Of a stretch of 64,000 bases of DNA, positions 52,719 to 61,531 are shown in pieces (positions within the stretch are counted from its first letter, which is position 1; each line of letters begins with the position of its first letter). Origin of the DNA: Ramlibacter sp. (GTDB lineage: Bacteria; Pseudomonadota; Gammaproteobacteria; Burkholderiales; Burkholderiaceae_C); contig JAUYOG010000021.1 of assembly GCA_030695945.1 (NCBI GenBank), positions 30,840 through 94,839 of the forward strand, read 5' to 3'. Under the pieces are notes generated by a model. The model saw only the letters and a program-made list of their open reading frames with translations, made no database searches and was not told where the DNA came from. A program made the translations under genes and the position numbers.

Positions 52719-53463
52719 CGGCAAACGAATCGAAATCCAGGTGTTGCGCTACCGTCCCGAGGAGGAAGAGCGCCCCGTCTGGCAAAGCTACTACGTCCCC
52801 TACACCGACGACATGTCGGTGCTGCAGGGCCTGCAGTACATCAAGGACGAGCTCGACGGCACGCTCAGCTTCCGCTGGTCCTGCCGCATGGCCATCTGCG
52901 GCAGCTGCGGGATGATGGTCAACGGCAAGCCCGAGCTGTCGTGCCAGACCTTCCTGCGCGACCTGCAGCCCGGCCCCGTGCGGGTGGAGGCGCTGGCCCA
53001 CTTCCCGATCGAGCGCGACCTGGTCGTCGACGTCGGCGAGTTCGTCAAGAAGCTCGAAGGCGTCAAGCCTTACATCATCCCCAAGGAGCCGCGCAAGCTG
53101 AGCGACGGCGAGTACCTGCAAACGCCGGCACAGCTCGAGCAGTTCGAGCAGTTCAGCTCGTGCATCAACTGCATGCTGTGCTACGCGGCCTGCCCGCAGT
53201 TCGGCCTGAACCCTGACTTCACCGGCCCGGGCGTGCTGGCCCTGGCCCACCGCTACAACGCGGACTCGCGCGACGGCGGCCGGGCCGAGCGGATGGAGAT
53301 CCTGAGCACCGAGGAAGGCGTCTGGAGCTGCACCGCCGTGGGCTATTGCTCGGAGGTCTGCCCCAAGGGCGTGGACCCGGCCAACGCGGTGAACCAGAAC
53401 AAGGTGAACAGCGCCAAGGATTACTTCCTGCGCTTCCTCTCACCCAAAGGAGAGTCGAAATGA
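52711..53463 (+). CDS. frdB: Fumarate reductase iron-sulfur subunit
   Basis: A 250-residue subunit with the [2Fe-2S] motif CRMAICGSCGMM (from ~58) plus a further Cys, and ferredoxin-like CINCMLCYAACP and CSEVCPKGVDP for the [4Fe-4S] and [3Fe-4S] clusters. It links FAD in FrdA to the quinol site at FrdCD. It starts within frdA and ends overlapping frdC (ATGA). Confidence 0.95.
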   Translation: MPDGKRIEIQVLRYRPEEEERPVWQSYYVPYTDDMSVLQGLQYIKDELDGTLSFRWSCRMAICGSCGMMVNGKPELSCQTFLRDLQPGPVRVEALAHFPIERDLVVDVGEFVKKLEGVKPYIIPKEPRKLSDGEYLQTPAQLEQFEQFSSCINCMLCYAACPQFGLNPDFTGPGVLALAHRYNADSRDGGRAERMEILSTEEGVWSCTAVGYCSEVCPKGVDPANAVNQNKVNSAKDYFLRFLSPKGESK

Positions 53464-53870
53464 GCCGATACGCCGCGGCCCGCAAGGGCTATGTTCGCCC
53501 GATGCAGGGCTGGTGGCGCCGGGACCCGTTCTTCATGCGCTACATGATCCGTGAGGTCACGGCCTTCGCCGTGCTGGCTTACGCGATCATCCTCGTCGTC
53601 GGCGTGGTGCGCCTCGCCCAGGGCGAGGTGGCCTTCAACGGCTGGCTGGCGGCCCTGCGCTCGCCCGGATCGATCCTGCTGCACATCGTGCTGCTGGTCT
53701 CCATGATCGAACACGCGCGCAGCTGGTTCGAAATCATGCCCAAGACGATGCCCATGATGATCGTCGGCGGTGAACGCGTCGAGGGTTCGACCATCATGCG
53801 CACCGGATGGGCCGCATCGGCGGCCGTCACCGTCCTCGTCGTCGCGATAGCCTGGTGGGCCAGATCATGA
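53460..53870 (+). CDS. frdC: Fumarate reductase membrane anchor subunit C
   Basis: A 136-residue protein with three membrane helices. The N-terminal KGYVRPMQGWWRRDPFF and the helix with SMIEHARSWFEIMPK line up with E. coli FrdC. As in E. coli there is no conserved His pair for heme b, so the anchor is of the hemeless two-subunit type. Overlaps its neighbours by four bases on each side. Confidence 0.92.
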   Translation: MSRYAAARKGYVRPMQGWWRRDPFFMRYMIREVTAFAVLAYAIILVVGVVRLAQGEVAFNGWLAALRSPGSILLHIVLLVSMIEHARSWFEIMPKTMPMMIVGGERVEGSTIMRTGWAASAAVTVLVVAIAWWARS

Positions 53871-54226
53871 AACTCAAACGCTCCAACGCACCGGTCTTCT
53901 GGCTCCTGTTCGGCGCCGGCGGCATGTTGTCGGCCCTGTTCGGCACCGCCCTCGTCTTCCTCACCGGCATCGCCAACCCGCTGGGGTTCATGGGCCCCAA
54001 CTTCATGAGCTACCCGCGGGTGCTGGCGTTCTCGCAGAACTGGATCGGCAAGGGCTTCCTCTTCGCGATCGTCATGCTTTTCGCCTGGCACGCCGTCCAC
54101 CGCATCTACCACAGCCTGCACGACGTGGGCGTGCCGTTGAATGCATTCACCAAGCTGATCTGCTACGGCTCGGCGCTGGTGATCACGGTGGTTGCGCTGT
54201 TCGCGCTGCTGGCGATCGGGTTCTGA
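53867..54226 (+). CDS. frdD: Fumarate reductase membrane anchor subunit D
   Basis: A 119-residue, three-helix protein. APVFWLLFGAGGMLSAL, SYPRVLAFSQNWIGKGFLF and HAVHRIYHSLHDVGV match E. coli FrdD. With FrdC it forms the quinol site; with RquA nearby the natural donor should be rhodoquinol. Last gene of the operon. Confidence 0.93.
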   Translation: MKLKRSNAPVFWLLFGAGGMLSALFGTALVFLTGIANPLGFMGPNFMSYPRVLAFSQNWIGKGFLFAIVMLFAWHAVHRIYHSLHDVGVPLNAFTKLICYGSALVITVVALFALLAIGF

Positions 54227-54288
54227 GTTTCGCTTCCGGGCGTCCATGGCGCCGATGGCGCCCCTGCGGCGTGCCTGTGTCACACGTC

Positions 54289-54350
54289 GCGTCAGGCGGT
54301 ACCCGGCAGCGGCTCATACTGTGGCGCCGCTGCCGGGTACCGCCTGACGC
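54289..54350. repeat. Perfect 24-base inverted repeat after frdD
   Basis: The left arm 54289-54312 (GCGTCAGGCGGTACCCGGCA plus GCGG, and so on) pairs without mismatch to 54327-54350 across a 14-base loop. There is no T-run. It could stop 3' exonucleases or act as a bidirectional structural terminator for the frd operon (plus) and cusA (minus). The arms resemble REP-type elements. Confidence 0.75.
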
Positions 54351-54403
54351 TCAGGTGCCATGGGGGCACACCACCGGTGGCGCGCCAACACCGTGGCTGC
54401 AAA

Positions 54404-54636
54404 GCCGCGTGCGGGTGGGCTGTGTCGCGCAATCGGGCAAGGCGCCTGCGATGGCCGGTTCTGAGGCCGGCGCGCGCAGCGCGCTTCGTGAACTGACTCA
54501 TCGCGCCTGTTCGAACGAAGCGGCCTCAGGGCGCGCAGTGAGTTGCGCGATGCGGCCGCAGAACCGGTCATCGCAGGTTCAGTCGGCCCAAAGGGCCGAC
54601 CGCCTTGTCGCGCGACGCAGCCCACCCGTGCGCGGC
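54404..54636. repeat. Large imperfect inverted repeat between frdD and cusA
   Basis: The left side GCCGCGTGCGGGTGGGCTGT (54404 on) is the inverted copy of the right end near 54617-54636 (ACCCGTGCGCGGC read backwards), and further in CGATGGCCGGTTCTG pairs with CAGAACCGGTCATCG. The centre is near 54515. The block TGTTCGAACGAAGCGG resembles the TGTTTGAACC block of the 4231-4510 repeat. Together with the 54289 hairpin it fills the 447-base gap 54227-54673, where I see no gene. Confidence 0.65.
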
Positions 54637-54673
54637 TTTGCCGCCCGCACGCAGGCCGGGAAACGCGTTCCAG

Positions 54674-57600
54674 TTACGCCGGCGCAAGAGCGGGCTGAGA
54701 ACGCGCCGCCCGACGCAGCTCCCACTCCTTCACCATCGCATACAGCGCCGGGATCACCGCCAGGGTGAGGACCGTCGATGAGATCATCCCGCCCACCATC
54801 GGCGCGGCGATGCGGCTCATGACTTCGGAGCCGGCCCCGGTGCCCCACATGATCGGCAACAGGCCGGCCATGATGGCGACGACGGTCATCATCTTCGGCC
54901 TCACTCGTTCCACCGCGCCCTCCATCACGGCGGCGTAGAGGTCGGTGGGCGTGGCCGCCCTTCCCTGCTTGCGGCATTGCTCCTGCACTTCACGCCACGC
55001 GTGGTCCAGGTAGATCAGCATCACCACGCCGGTCTCGGCCGCCACGCCCGCCAGTGCGATGAAACCCACCGCCACCGCGACCGAAACGTTGTAGCCGAGC
55101 AGCCACATCAGCCAGATGCCGCCGATCAGCGCGAAGGGCACCGAGAGCATCACGATCAGCGTCTCGGTCATGCGCCGGAAGTTCAGGTACAGCAGCAGGA
55201 AGATCGTGAGCAGCGTCACCGGGATGACGACCTTCATCTTCTCGATCGCGCGCTCCATGTACTCGAACTGGCCGCTCCAGGTGATGTAGTAGCCGGGCGG
55301 GAACTTGACGTTGTCGACCACGGCCTTGCGCGCGTCGGCGACGTAGGAGCCGATGTCGCGGTCGCGGATGTCCACGAAGATGTAGGCGGAGAGCAACGCG
55401 TTCTCGGTGCGGATCCCGGGCGTGCCGCGCACCACCTTCACCTTCGCGACCTGCCCCAGCGGGATCATCGCGCCGTCCATCGTCGTCACCAGCACCTCGC
55501 GCTCGATCTGCTGCGGGCTGCTCCTCAGCTCGCGCGGGTAGCGCACCGTGACGCCGAAGCGCTCGCGCCCTTCCACCGTCGTGGTGACCATCTCGCCGCC
55601 CAGGGCCGTGCCGATCACTTCCTGCAGCTCGCCGACGGAAAGTCCATAGCGGGCCAGCTGCTCGCGGTCCGGCTCGATGTCGAAATAGCTGCCGCCGGTG
55701 ATCCGCTCCGCGAAGGCGGATGTGGTGCCGGGGACGTTCTTCACGACGGATTCGATCTCCTTGGCCAGCCGCTCCATCTCGACGAGGTCCTTGCCGAACA
55801 CCTTGATGCCGATCGGCGTGCGGATACCGGTGGACAGCATGTCGATGCGCGCCTTGATCGGCATGGTCCAGGCGTTCGAGACGCCCGGAAACTGCAGCGC
55901 CTTGTCCATCTCGGCGATCAGCTTGTCGGTGGTCATGCCCGGCCGCCACTGGTCCTGCGGCTTGAGGTTGATCACCGTCTCGAACATCTCGACGGGCGCA
56001 GGGTCGGTGGCGGTGTTGGCGCGGCCCGCCTTGCCGTAGACCGAACTCACCTCGGGAAAGCTCTTGATGATCTTGTCCTGGGTCTGCATCACCTCCGCGG
56101 CCTTGGTGATCGACATGCCCGGCAGCGAGGACGGCATGAACAGCAGCGTGCCTTCGTTGAGCGTGGGCATGAACTCGCTGCCCAGCCTGGAGGCCGGGTA
56201 GAGCGAAACGGCCATGGCGGCGAGGGCCAGCACGATGGTGAGCTTCTTCCAGCGCATCACCCACGCGATCACGGGGCGATAGACCCAGATCAGGAAGCGG
56301 TTCACCGGGTTCTTCGCCTCCGGCATGATCTTGCCGCGGATGAACAGCATCATCAGCACCGGCACCAGCGTGACGGACAGCAGCGCGGCGCCCGCCATGG
56401 AAAACGTCTTGGTGTAGGCCAGCGGCGAGAAGAGGCGCCCTTCCTGGGATTCGAGCGTGAACACCGGCAGGAACGACACGGTGATGATCAGCAGCGAGAA
56501 GAACAGCGCGGGGCCCACTTCGCGGCAGGCGTCCAGCATCGCCTCGGCGCGCTCCTTCACGGTGTGGTCGGGCTTGAGCCGCTCGATGTGCTTGTGGGCG
56601 TTCTCGATCATCACGATCGCGGCGTCCACCATGGCGCCGATGGCGATGGCGATACCGCCCAGGCTCATCAGGTTGGAGTTCATGCCCAGGAGGCGCATCG
56701 CGATGAACGCGATCAGCACGCCCACCGGCAGCATCAGGATGGCCACCAGTGCCGAGCGCACGTGCAGCAGGAAGATCACGCACACGGCCGCGACGATCAG
56801 GCTTTCTTCGATCAGCGTGCGGGTCAGGGTGTCGATCGCGCGGTGGATCAGCTCCGAGCGGTCGTACACCGACTCGATCGTGACGCCGGCGGGCAGGCCG
56901 CCCGAGATTTCGGCGACCTTTGTTTTCAGGTTATGAATAACCTCCAACGCGTTCTGCCCGTAGCGCGCCATGGCAATTCCGGAGACCACCTCACCTTCGC
57001 CGTTAAGCTCCGTGAGGCCCCGGCGCTCGTCGGGCGCGAGTTCGACCCGCGCGATGTCGCGGATCAGCACCGGCGTGCCGGCCATGCTCTTGACCACGAG
57101 CATCTCGATGTCGGTCTTGCCGCGCAGGTAGCCCTTGCCGCGAACCATGTACTCGGTTTCGGCCATCTCGACGACACGGCCGCCGACGTCGCGATTGGAA
57201 TCGCGGATCACTTGCGACACCTTGGCCAGCGGGATGCCGTAGCTGCGAAGCTTCACTGGGTCCACGGTGACCTGGTAGGTCTGAACGAACCCACCGATCG
57301 ACGCCACTTCGGCCACGCCGTGCGCCTTGGTGAGCTGGTAGCGCACGTACCAGTCCTGGATCGTGCGCAGTTCGGCCAGGGTCTTGTTCTTGGCCAGCAG
57401 CACATACTGGTACACCCAGCCGACACCCGTCGCGTCAGGACCAAGCGCTGGCGTGACGCCCTTGGGCAGCCGACCGGATGCGAAGTTCAGGTACTCCAGC
57501 ACCCGGGTGCGGGCCCAGTAGATGTCGGTGCCGTCCTCGAAGATCACGTAGACGAACGAAGCGCCGAAGAAAGAGAACCCGCGCACGACCTTCGATTTGG

Positions 57601-57829
57601 GCACCGCAAGCATCGCCGTGGTCAACGGGTACGTCACCTGGTCTTCGACCACCTGCGGTGCCTGGCCCGGATATTCCGTGTAGACGATGACCTGCACGTC
57701 CGAGAGGTCCGGCAGCGCATCGAGCGGGGTCTTCATCACCGCCACGACGCCGGCGATCACGATGAAGAGCGTGGCGAGCAGAATGAGGAAGGGGTTGCGC
57801 CCCGACCACTGGATGATTTTGTTCAGCAT
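54674..57829 (-). CDS. cusA: Cu(I)/Ag(I) efflux RND pump, CusA type
   Basis: A 1051-residue heavy-metal RND transporter with 12 helices and two large periplasmic loops. The helix-4 segment IAIGAMVDAAIVMIENAHK carries the proton-relay Asp and Glu. The periplasmic Met residues of CusA type are present in WTMPIKARIDMLSTGIRTP and neighbouring MTTDKLIAEMD, which favours Cu/Ag over the Zn/Co/Cd (CzcA) type. It exports metal from periplasm and cytosol through CusBC. Twelve bases after cusB. The long plus-strand open frame across it is a shadow. Confidence 0.94.
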   Translation of the reverse strand: MLNKIIQWSGRNPFLILLATLFIVIAGVVAVMKTPLDALPDLSDVQVIVYTEYPGQAPQVVEDQVTYPLTTAMLAVPKSKVVRGFSFFGASFVYVIFEDGTDIYWARTRVLEYLNFASGRLPKGVTPALGPDATGVGWVYQYVLLAKNKTLAELRTIQDWYVRYQLTKAHGVAEVASIGGFVQTYQVTVDPVKLRSYGIPLAKVSQVIRDSNRDVGGRVVEMAETEYMVRGKGYLRGKTDIEMLVVKSMAGTPVLIRDIARVELAPDERRGLTELNGEGEVVSGIAMARYGQNALEVIHNLKTKVAEISGGLPAGVTIESVYDRSELIHRAIDTLTRTLIEESLIVAAVCVIFLLHVRSALVAILMLPVGVLIAFIAMRLLGMNSNLMSLGGIAIAIGAMVDAAIVMIENAHKHIERLKPDHTVKERAEAMLDACREVGPALFFSLLIITVSFLPVFTLESQEGRLFSPLAYTKTFSMAGAALLSVTLVPVLMMLFIRGKIMPEAKNPVNRFLIWVYRPVIAWVMRWKKLTIVLALAAMAVSLYPASRLGSEFMPTLNEGTLLFMPSSLPGMSITKAAEVMQTQDKIIKSFPEVSSVYGKAGRANTATDPAPVEMFETVINLKPQDQWRPGMTTDKLIAEMDKALQFPGVSNAWTMPIKARIDMLSTGIRTPIGIKVFGKDLVEMERLAKEIESVVKNVPGTTSAFAERITGGSYFDIEPDREQLARYGLSVGELQEVIGTALGGEMVTTTVEGRERFGVTVRYPRELRSSPQQIEREVLVTTMDGAMIPLGQVAKVKVVRGTPGIRTENALLSAYIFVDIRDRDIGSYVADARKAVVDNVKFPPGYYITWSGQFEYMERAIEKMKVVIPVTLLTIFLLLYLNFRRMTETLIVMLSVPFALIGGIWLMWLLGYNVSVAVAVGFIALAGVAAETGVVMLIYLDHAWREVQEQCRKQGRAATPTDLYAAVMEGAVERVRPKMMTVVAIMAGLLPIMWGTGAGSEVMSRIAAPMVGGMISSTVLTLAVIPALYAMVKEWELRRAARSQPALAPA

Positions 57830-57841
57830 GGGGCGTCCCGA

Positions 57842-59485
57842 TCAATGGCCGGAGTGACTCTTAGACGCTGCCTTCGCGGCGGTCGGTGCCGGCGCCGCGG
57901 GGAGGATCGACGTGACGACAAACTCGCCGGCCTTGCGCTCGACGAATTCGAAAGTGACCGGGGTGCCTGGCTTGATGCCCTGCAGCAGGGACGCGTTCGC
58001 GACCTTGAACTCCATGGTCATTGCAGGCCACTTCAGAGTCTCGATCGGACCATGGTTGACACTCATGGTGCCGGCTTGCGGATCAACGCCCTCCACCCTT
58101 CCCTGTCCCTTGTGTGATACCGCGCCCGACGCAGCAGCCGCAGGCGCGCCCGCCGGCGCGGCACCTGTCGACCCCGCCGCTGCACTGCCGTGACCGGAGT
58201 GCCCCCCAAGCCCGCCGACCGCTGCCTTGAGGTTGCTCTCTGCATCGATGAGGAAGTTCGCGGCGACGACGACCTGCTCGCCCTCCCTCACCCCTTCGCG
58301 GACTTCGACGTAGTTTTCACTGCGCTCACCCAGCTTGACCTCTCGGGGCTCGAAACGTCCCTCCTTGATCTGCACCAGGACGATGCGCCGCGTGCCGCTG
58401 TCGATGACGGCTGAATCAGGAACAACGAGGACCGGTGCCTTGGCGCCCACCTGCATCTCCACCTGTGCGAACATCGCGGGTTTCAACAGCTGGCCGGGGT
58501 TGGCGAGCTCCACGCGTACCGGGATGGTCCGAGTCTCGGCCTTCAAGGTCGGATAGACATAGGTGATGCGACCTTCGAAGGTCTTGTCGGGGTAGGCATT
58601 GATCTTCAGGCTGACCTTCGCTCCGTTCTTGACCAGTCCAATGTCCTGCTCGAACACGTCGGCGATCACCCAGACAGACGCGAGGTCTGTCACCTGGTAG
58701 AGCATCTCGCCCGGCATGAACCGCATGCCCTGCAGCGCTTTCTTTTCGGTGATGATGCCGGTGGCCGGCGAACGGAACGTAATCGTGCGCTTGGCCTCGC
58801 CGGTGCGCACAAGGGCCGCGATCTGTTCGGCAGACAGGTCCCAGTTGCGCAGGCGTGCCAGGCTGGATTCGGCCAGTTGCCTCATCCCGGCCTGGGCTTC
58901 ACCCCCCGCGGCACTCATGGCCTGCATGCCCTGCGCCGCGATGGCGTACTCGCGCTGTGCAGAAACCAGCTCCGGGCTGTAGACCTCGAACAAAGGCTGG
59001 CCCTTGGCCACAGGCTGGCCCGTGACGTTGACGTGCAGGCGCTCGACGTAACCCTCGAATTTGGGCGAAACGGCGTACACGTGTCGCTCGTCGGGCTCGA
59101 CCCGTCCGGCCGCGCGCACGGTCTTACCCAGGGCGCGCATGCTGGCGGCCTCGATTCGCACGCCCAGGCGCTGGATCTTCTCGGTGCTGATACTGATCTG
59201 GTTGGGGCCACCCGGCTTGCCGGCTTGCTCGTCTTCGCCCTCATAGACCGGGATGTAGTCCATCCCCATCGGGTCTTTTTTGGGCGTGGGGGACGTGTCG
59301 GCCAGCCCCATGGGGTTGCGGTAGTACAGGAGCTTGCGCGCCTTGGCAGGCGCGCTGGCGGTGCTGGAGGGTTGCACGCCTGCGCCGGCCATGTCTCGAC
59401 CACTCTGCGAGCCGCCGAGCCAATAGCCTGCACCGGCGGTGGCGCCCAGGACAACGATCGCCAGGATGACAGTGGAATTCTTCAA
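57842..59485 (-). CDS. cusB: CusB-type membrane fusion protein with C-terminal CusF domain
   Basis: A 547-residue periplasmic adaptor. In order: N-terminal anchor helix (7-24), a heavy-metal-binding motif (YYRNPMGLADTSPTPKKDPM, about 54-73), barrel-sandwich and helical hairpin domains, then an Ala/Gly/His linker (GGLGGHSGHGSAAAG) and a CusF-like domain (from ~460) with HGPIETLKWPAMTMEF, holding the His, Trp and two Met that bind Cu(I)/Ag(I). The His-rich end SKSHSGH may also bind metal. Fusion puts the chaperone on the pump itself. Overlaps cusC by four bases. Confidence 0.93.
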   Translation of the reverse strand: MKNSTVILAIVVLGATAGAGYWLGGSQSGRDMAGAGVQPSSTASAPAKARKLLYYRNPMGLADTSPTPKKDPMGMDYIPVYEGEDEQAGKPGGPNQISISTEKIQRLGVRIEAASMRALGKTVRAAGRVEPDERHVYAVSPKFEGYVERLHVNVTGQPVAKGQPLFEVYSPELVSAQREYAIAAQGMQAMSAAGGEAQAGMRQLAESSLARLRNWDLSAEQIAALVRTGEAKRTITFRSPATGIITEKKALQGMRFMPGEMLYQVTDLASVWVIADVFEQDIGLVKNGAKVSLKINAYPDKTFEGRITYVYPTLKAETRTIPVRVELANPGQLLKPAMFAQVEMQVGAKAPVLVVPDSAVIDSGTRRIVLVQIKEGRFEPREVKLGERSENYVEVREGVREGEQVVVAANFLIDAESNLKAAVGGLGGHSGHGSAAAGSTGAAPAGAPAAAASGAVSHKGQGRVEGVDPQAGTMSVNHGPIETLKWPAMTMEFKVANASLLQGIKPGTPVTFEFVERKAGEFVVTSILPAAPAPTAAKAASKSHSGH

Positions 59486-60843
59486 AGGTCTTCTCCGATG
59501 GTTCGTTCGATCTCGGCCAGGCGCATCTGCGCCTCGGCCTGGGCCTTCAGAAGGTCTTGCCGGGCCTTCCGGATCTGCCGCTGAGCTTCAAGGAGAGCGG
59601 TGAAGTCGAGCTTGCCGTTCTCATAGGCGGCAATCCCTGAGCGCAGGCTCACCTCCGACTGAGGCAGTGTCTGGCTGGTCACCAGATTCACGGTATTTCG
59701 GGCCGCATCGAGGGCGGCCAGGTTCTCGCCGAGGTCGCCGACCAGCTGGTTGGCAAGGGCCTCCGAGCGAGCCCGTGCGGCCGCAACCATGGCCTCGGAC
59801 TCGGCCTCCTGGGATCGGCGCGTAGTCTGCTGCAGCGGGATGTTCAGCTCCACCATCACGCCCCAGGTCGTGATACGCGATCCCATCTGGCTGGGGGAAA
59901 TTCCCACCGACACGTCCGGATAGCGGTTGCGCAGCGTAAGTTCACGGTTTCGTTCTGCGCCTCGGATGCGGGCATCCTCAGCCAGCAATTGCGGGTTGCT
60001 TAGCCGAGCCCGCTGGGCCAACTCCTGGACCTGGACGCCACCCACAAGCGGCAACGGGCGCAGTCCCCGAGGCTCCGCCAGGGGCGCCGTTGCATTGCGC
60101 GCCAACAGGGCATTGAGCCGGGCGCGCTGCTGGCGCTTCTCGGCTTCGAACATGATCAGCTCGGCGCGCATGCTGGTTTGCTCGAGCTGCGCCCGGATGG
60201 CATCCTGCTGAGTCACCAGGCCACCGGCATATCGCGCCTGGGCGATCTGTTCGATCCTGGCCAGCAAGTCGAGTATCTCGAGTGTGATCCGCTCAGTGCC
60301 CGCAGCCAGGTAGTAGCGCGCGTAACTCGTCTTGATCCGCATCGCCAATTCAGTCCAGGCGGCGGAGGTTCGCGCCGCCGCCTGCTGCGCCTCGGCGCTC
60401 GCGACGTCGCGGCGCAGGTCGCGCTTGCCCCACGCCGGCAGCGTCTGCATCAGCGTGTACTTGGTCTCCCCGACCCGGCTGGGCAGCAGGTTGAACCCCG
60501 CATCGCTGCCGTAGTTGTTCACATTCATCAATTCAACCCGCAACACCGGGTCGGGCAACGCCCCGGCCGGCTGGACGCGCTGTGTGGCCGCCTGCGCCTC
60601 CGCCCGCATCGCCGCGAGCTCAGGACTGTGCCCGCGGGCATGTTCGAGCAGGCCCTGGACGTCTTCGCCCAACTCCGCGGCGCCGGCGGCGCCGACGGCA
60701 CCCAGACCCAGCAGAGAAGCGAGAAGCCACCGGCTTACCCCGTGCCGGCGCCTCGATCGCGCGCTTTGCGACGGCCGGTTTTCAGGATCTCGGAGTGCGC
60801 CTGGAGGTGTCGAGTGCGGCTTGAACGGCATGTTCATCATCAC
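59482..60843 (-). CDS. cusC: CusC-type outer-membrane factor (TolC family)
   Basis: A 453-residue outer-membrane efflux protein with two OEP repeats rich in long heptad helices (for example ARSEALANQLVGDLGENLAAL). The signal region is preceded by a basic, Pro/Ser-rich N-terminus of ~35 residues. The start is uncertain: GTG-ATG-ATG-AAC-ATG at 60846-60831 offers several; a later start near 60831 is equally good. There is no lipobox Cys, unlike E. coli CusC. First gene of cusCBA. Confidence 0.88.
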   Translation of the reverse strand: MMMNMPFKPHSTPPGALRDPENRPSQSARSRRRHGVSRWLLASLLGLGAVGAAGAAELGEDVQGLLEHARGHSPELAAMRAEAQAATQRVQPAGALPDPVLRVELMNVNNYGSDAGFNLLPSRVGETKYTLMQTLPAWGKRDLRRDVASAEAQQAAARTSAAWTELAMRIKTSYARYYLAAGTERITLEILDLLARIEQIAQARYAGGLVTQQDAIRAQLEQTSMRAELIMFEAEKRQQRARLNALLARNATAPLAEPRGLRPLPLVGGVQVQELAQRARLSNPQLLAEDARIRGAERNRELTLRNRYPDVSVGISPSQMGSRITTWGVMVELNIPLQQTTRRSQEAESEAMVAAARARSEALANQLVGDLGENLAALDAARNTVNLVTSQTLPQSEVSLRSGIAAYENGKLDFTALLEAQRQIRKARQDLLKAQAEAQMRLAEIERTIGEDL

Positions 60844-61003
60844 TTTTTCTGTCGATTTGTTAATGTAGTCAGAGTCAGCGCGCGCATTCCAGAGCGGTGT
60901 TGTGTGCTCAAACTCCAGTCGGCTTGCGCACCTGTCCGCTCACCCGCCGGGAGTTGCAGCGCGTGCGGGCCACGGCAGAATACGTTGGGCGAACACGTCC
61001 CGC

Positions 61004-61017
61004 TTGACATAGATCAA
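61004..61017. promoter_or_regulatory. FNR-like box upstream of cusC
   Basis: TTGACATAGATCAA (reads TTGATCTATGTCAA on the minus strand) matches FNR-type sites at nine of ten positions. It lies in the 244-base gap between cusF and cusC, 161 bases upstream of cusC. If used at -41.5, a ~126-base leader results. The rest of this gap holds no gene that I can see. Confidence 0.4.
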
Positions 61018-61087
61018 CTCGATCCGGCGCCGCACTTGGGAAGCTCCAAGCGCGCCGACTTAGGATGCGCCACTGTTAATGCCGCTT

Positions 61088-61399
61088 TCAGTTCGCGGCT
61101 TGGATTTCGGTCACGATCAGAGTCCCCGCCGCCGCCTCCGCCCTAAACTTGATGTTGTCGCCGGGCTTGAGGTCCTTCAGGAGTTCCGCCTTGCCTGCGT
61201 TGAACACCATGGTCATGGCGGGCATTCCGAGGTTGTCGATGGGCCCGTGCTTGATTGTCAGTTTGCTCTGGGTCAGGTCGACCTTACGCACCTCTCCAGT
61301 GCTTAATTTCGCATCGGCGGGCGCGGGGGTCGCCGCCGTGCCGATTGTGCTCACAATCACGATAGGCAGGGCGACCAGGAGTTTGGATAAGATTTTCAT
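61088..61399 (-). CDS. cusF: Periplasmic CusF-like copper-binding protein
   Basis: A 103-residue exported protein (signal peptide about 1-22) of the CusF small beta-barrel family: IKHGPIDNLGMPAMTMVF. The His and MxM ligands are kept, but the Trp that caps Cu(I) in E. coli CusF (W before P-x-M) is replaced by Met here, while the domain fused to CusB keeps Trp. Start MKILSKL at 61399; an earlier ATG at 61444 is not supported. Same strand as cusCBA, 244 bases upstream, and divergent from cusR. Confidence 0.87.
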   Translation of the reverse strand: MKILSKLLVALPIVIVSTIGTAATPAPADAKLSTGEVRKVDLTQSKLTIKHGPIDNLGMPAMTMVFNAGKAELLKDLKPGDNIKFRAEAAAGTLIVTEIQAAN

Positions 61400-61531
61400 G
61401 AGAACTAGGTCCTTGATCCGGTTTGCTGTTGAACGTAACTGCACATGCTGCCCGAGTGCGGGTGCCGGGTGCGATCTCTTTATTTCGGGTCCAATGTAGA
61501 AGCTTCGGCCCCACAGCGCGCTGACCCGAAG

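Noticed and set aside
54271..54768. 165-codon plus-strand frame after frdD
   Set aside because: It spans the hairpin and inverted repeat, runs into cusA antisense, and its translation shows no family or consistent codon bias.
54977..58117. 1046-codon open frame on the plus strand across cusA and cusB
   Set aside because: Antisense shadow: the product is His/Asp/Arg-rich with no domains, while the minus strand gives full CusA and CusB.
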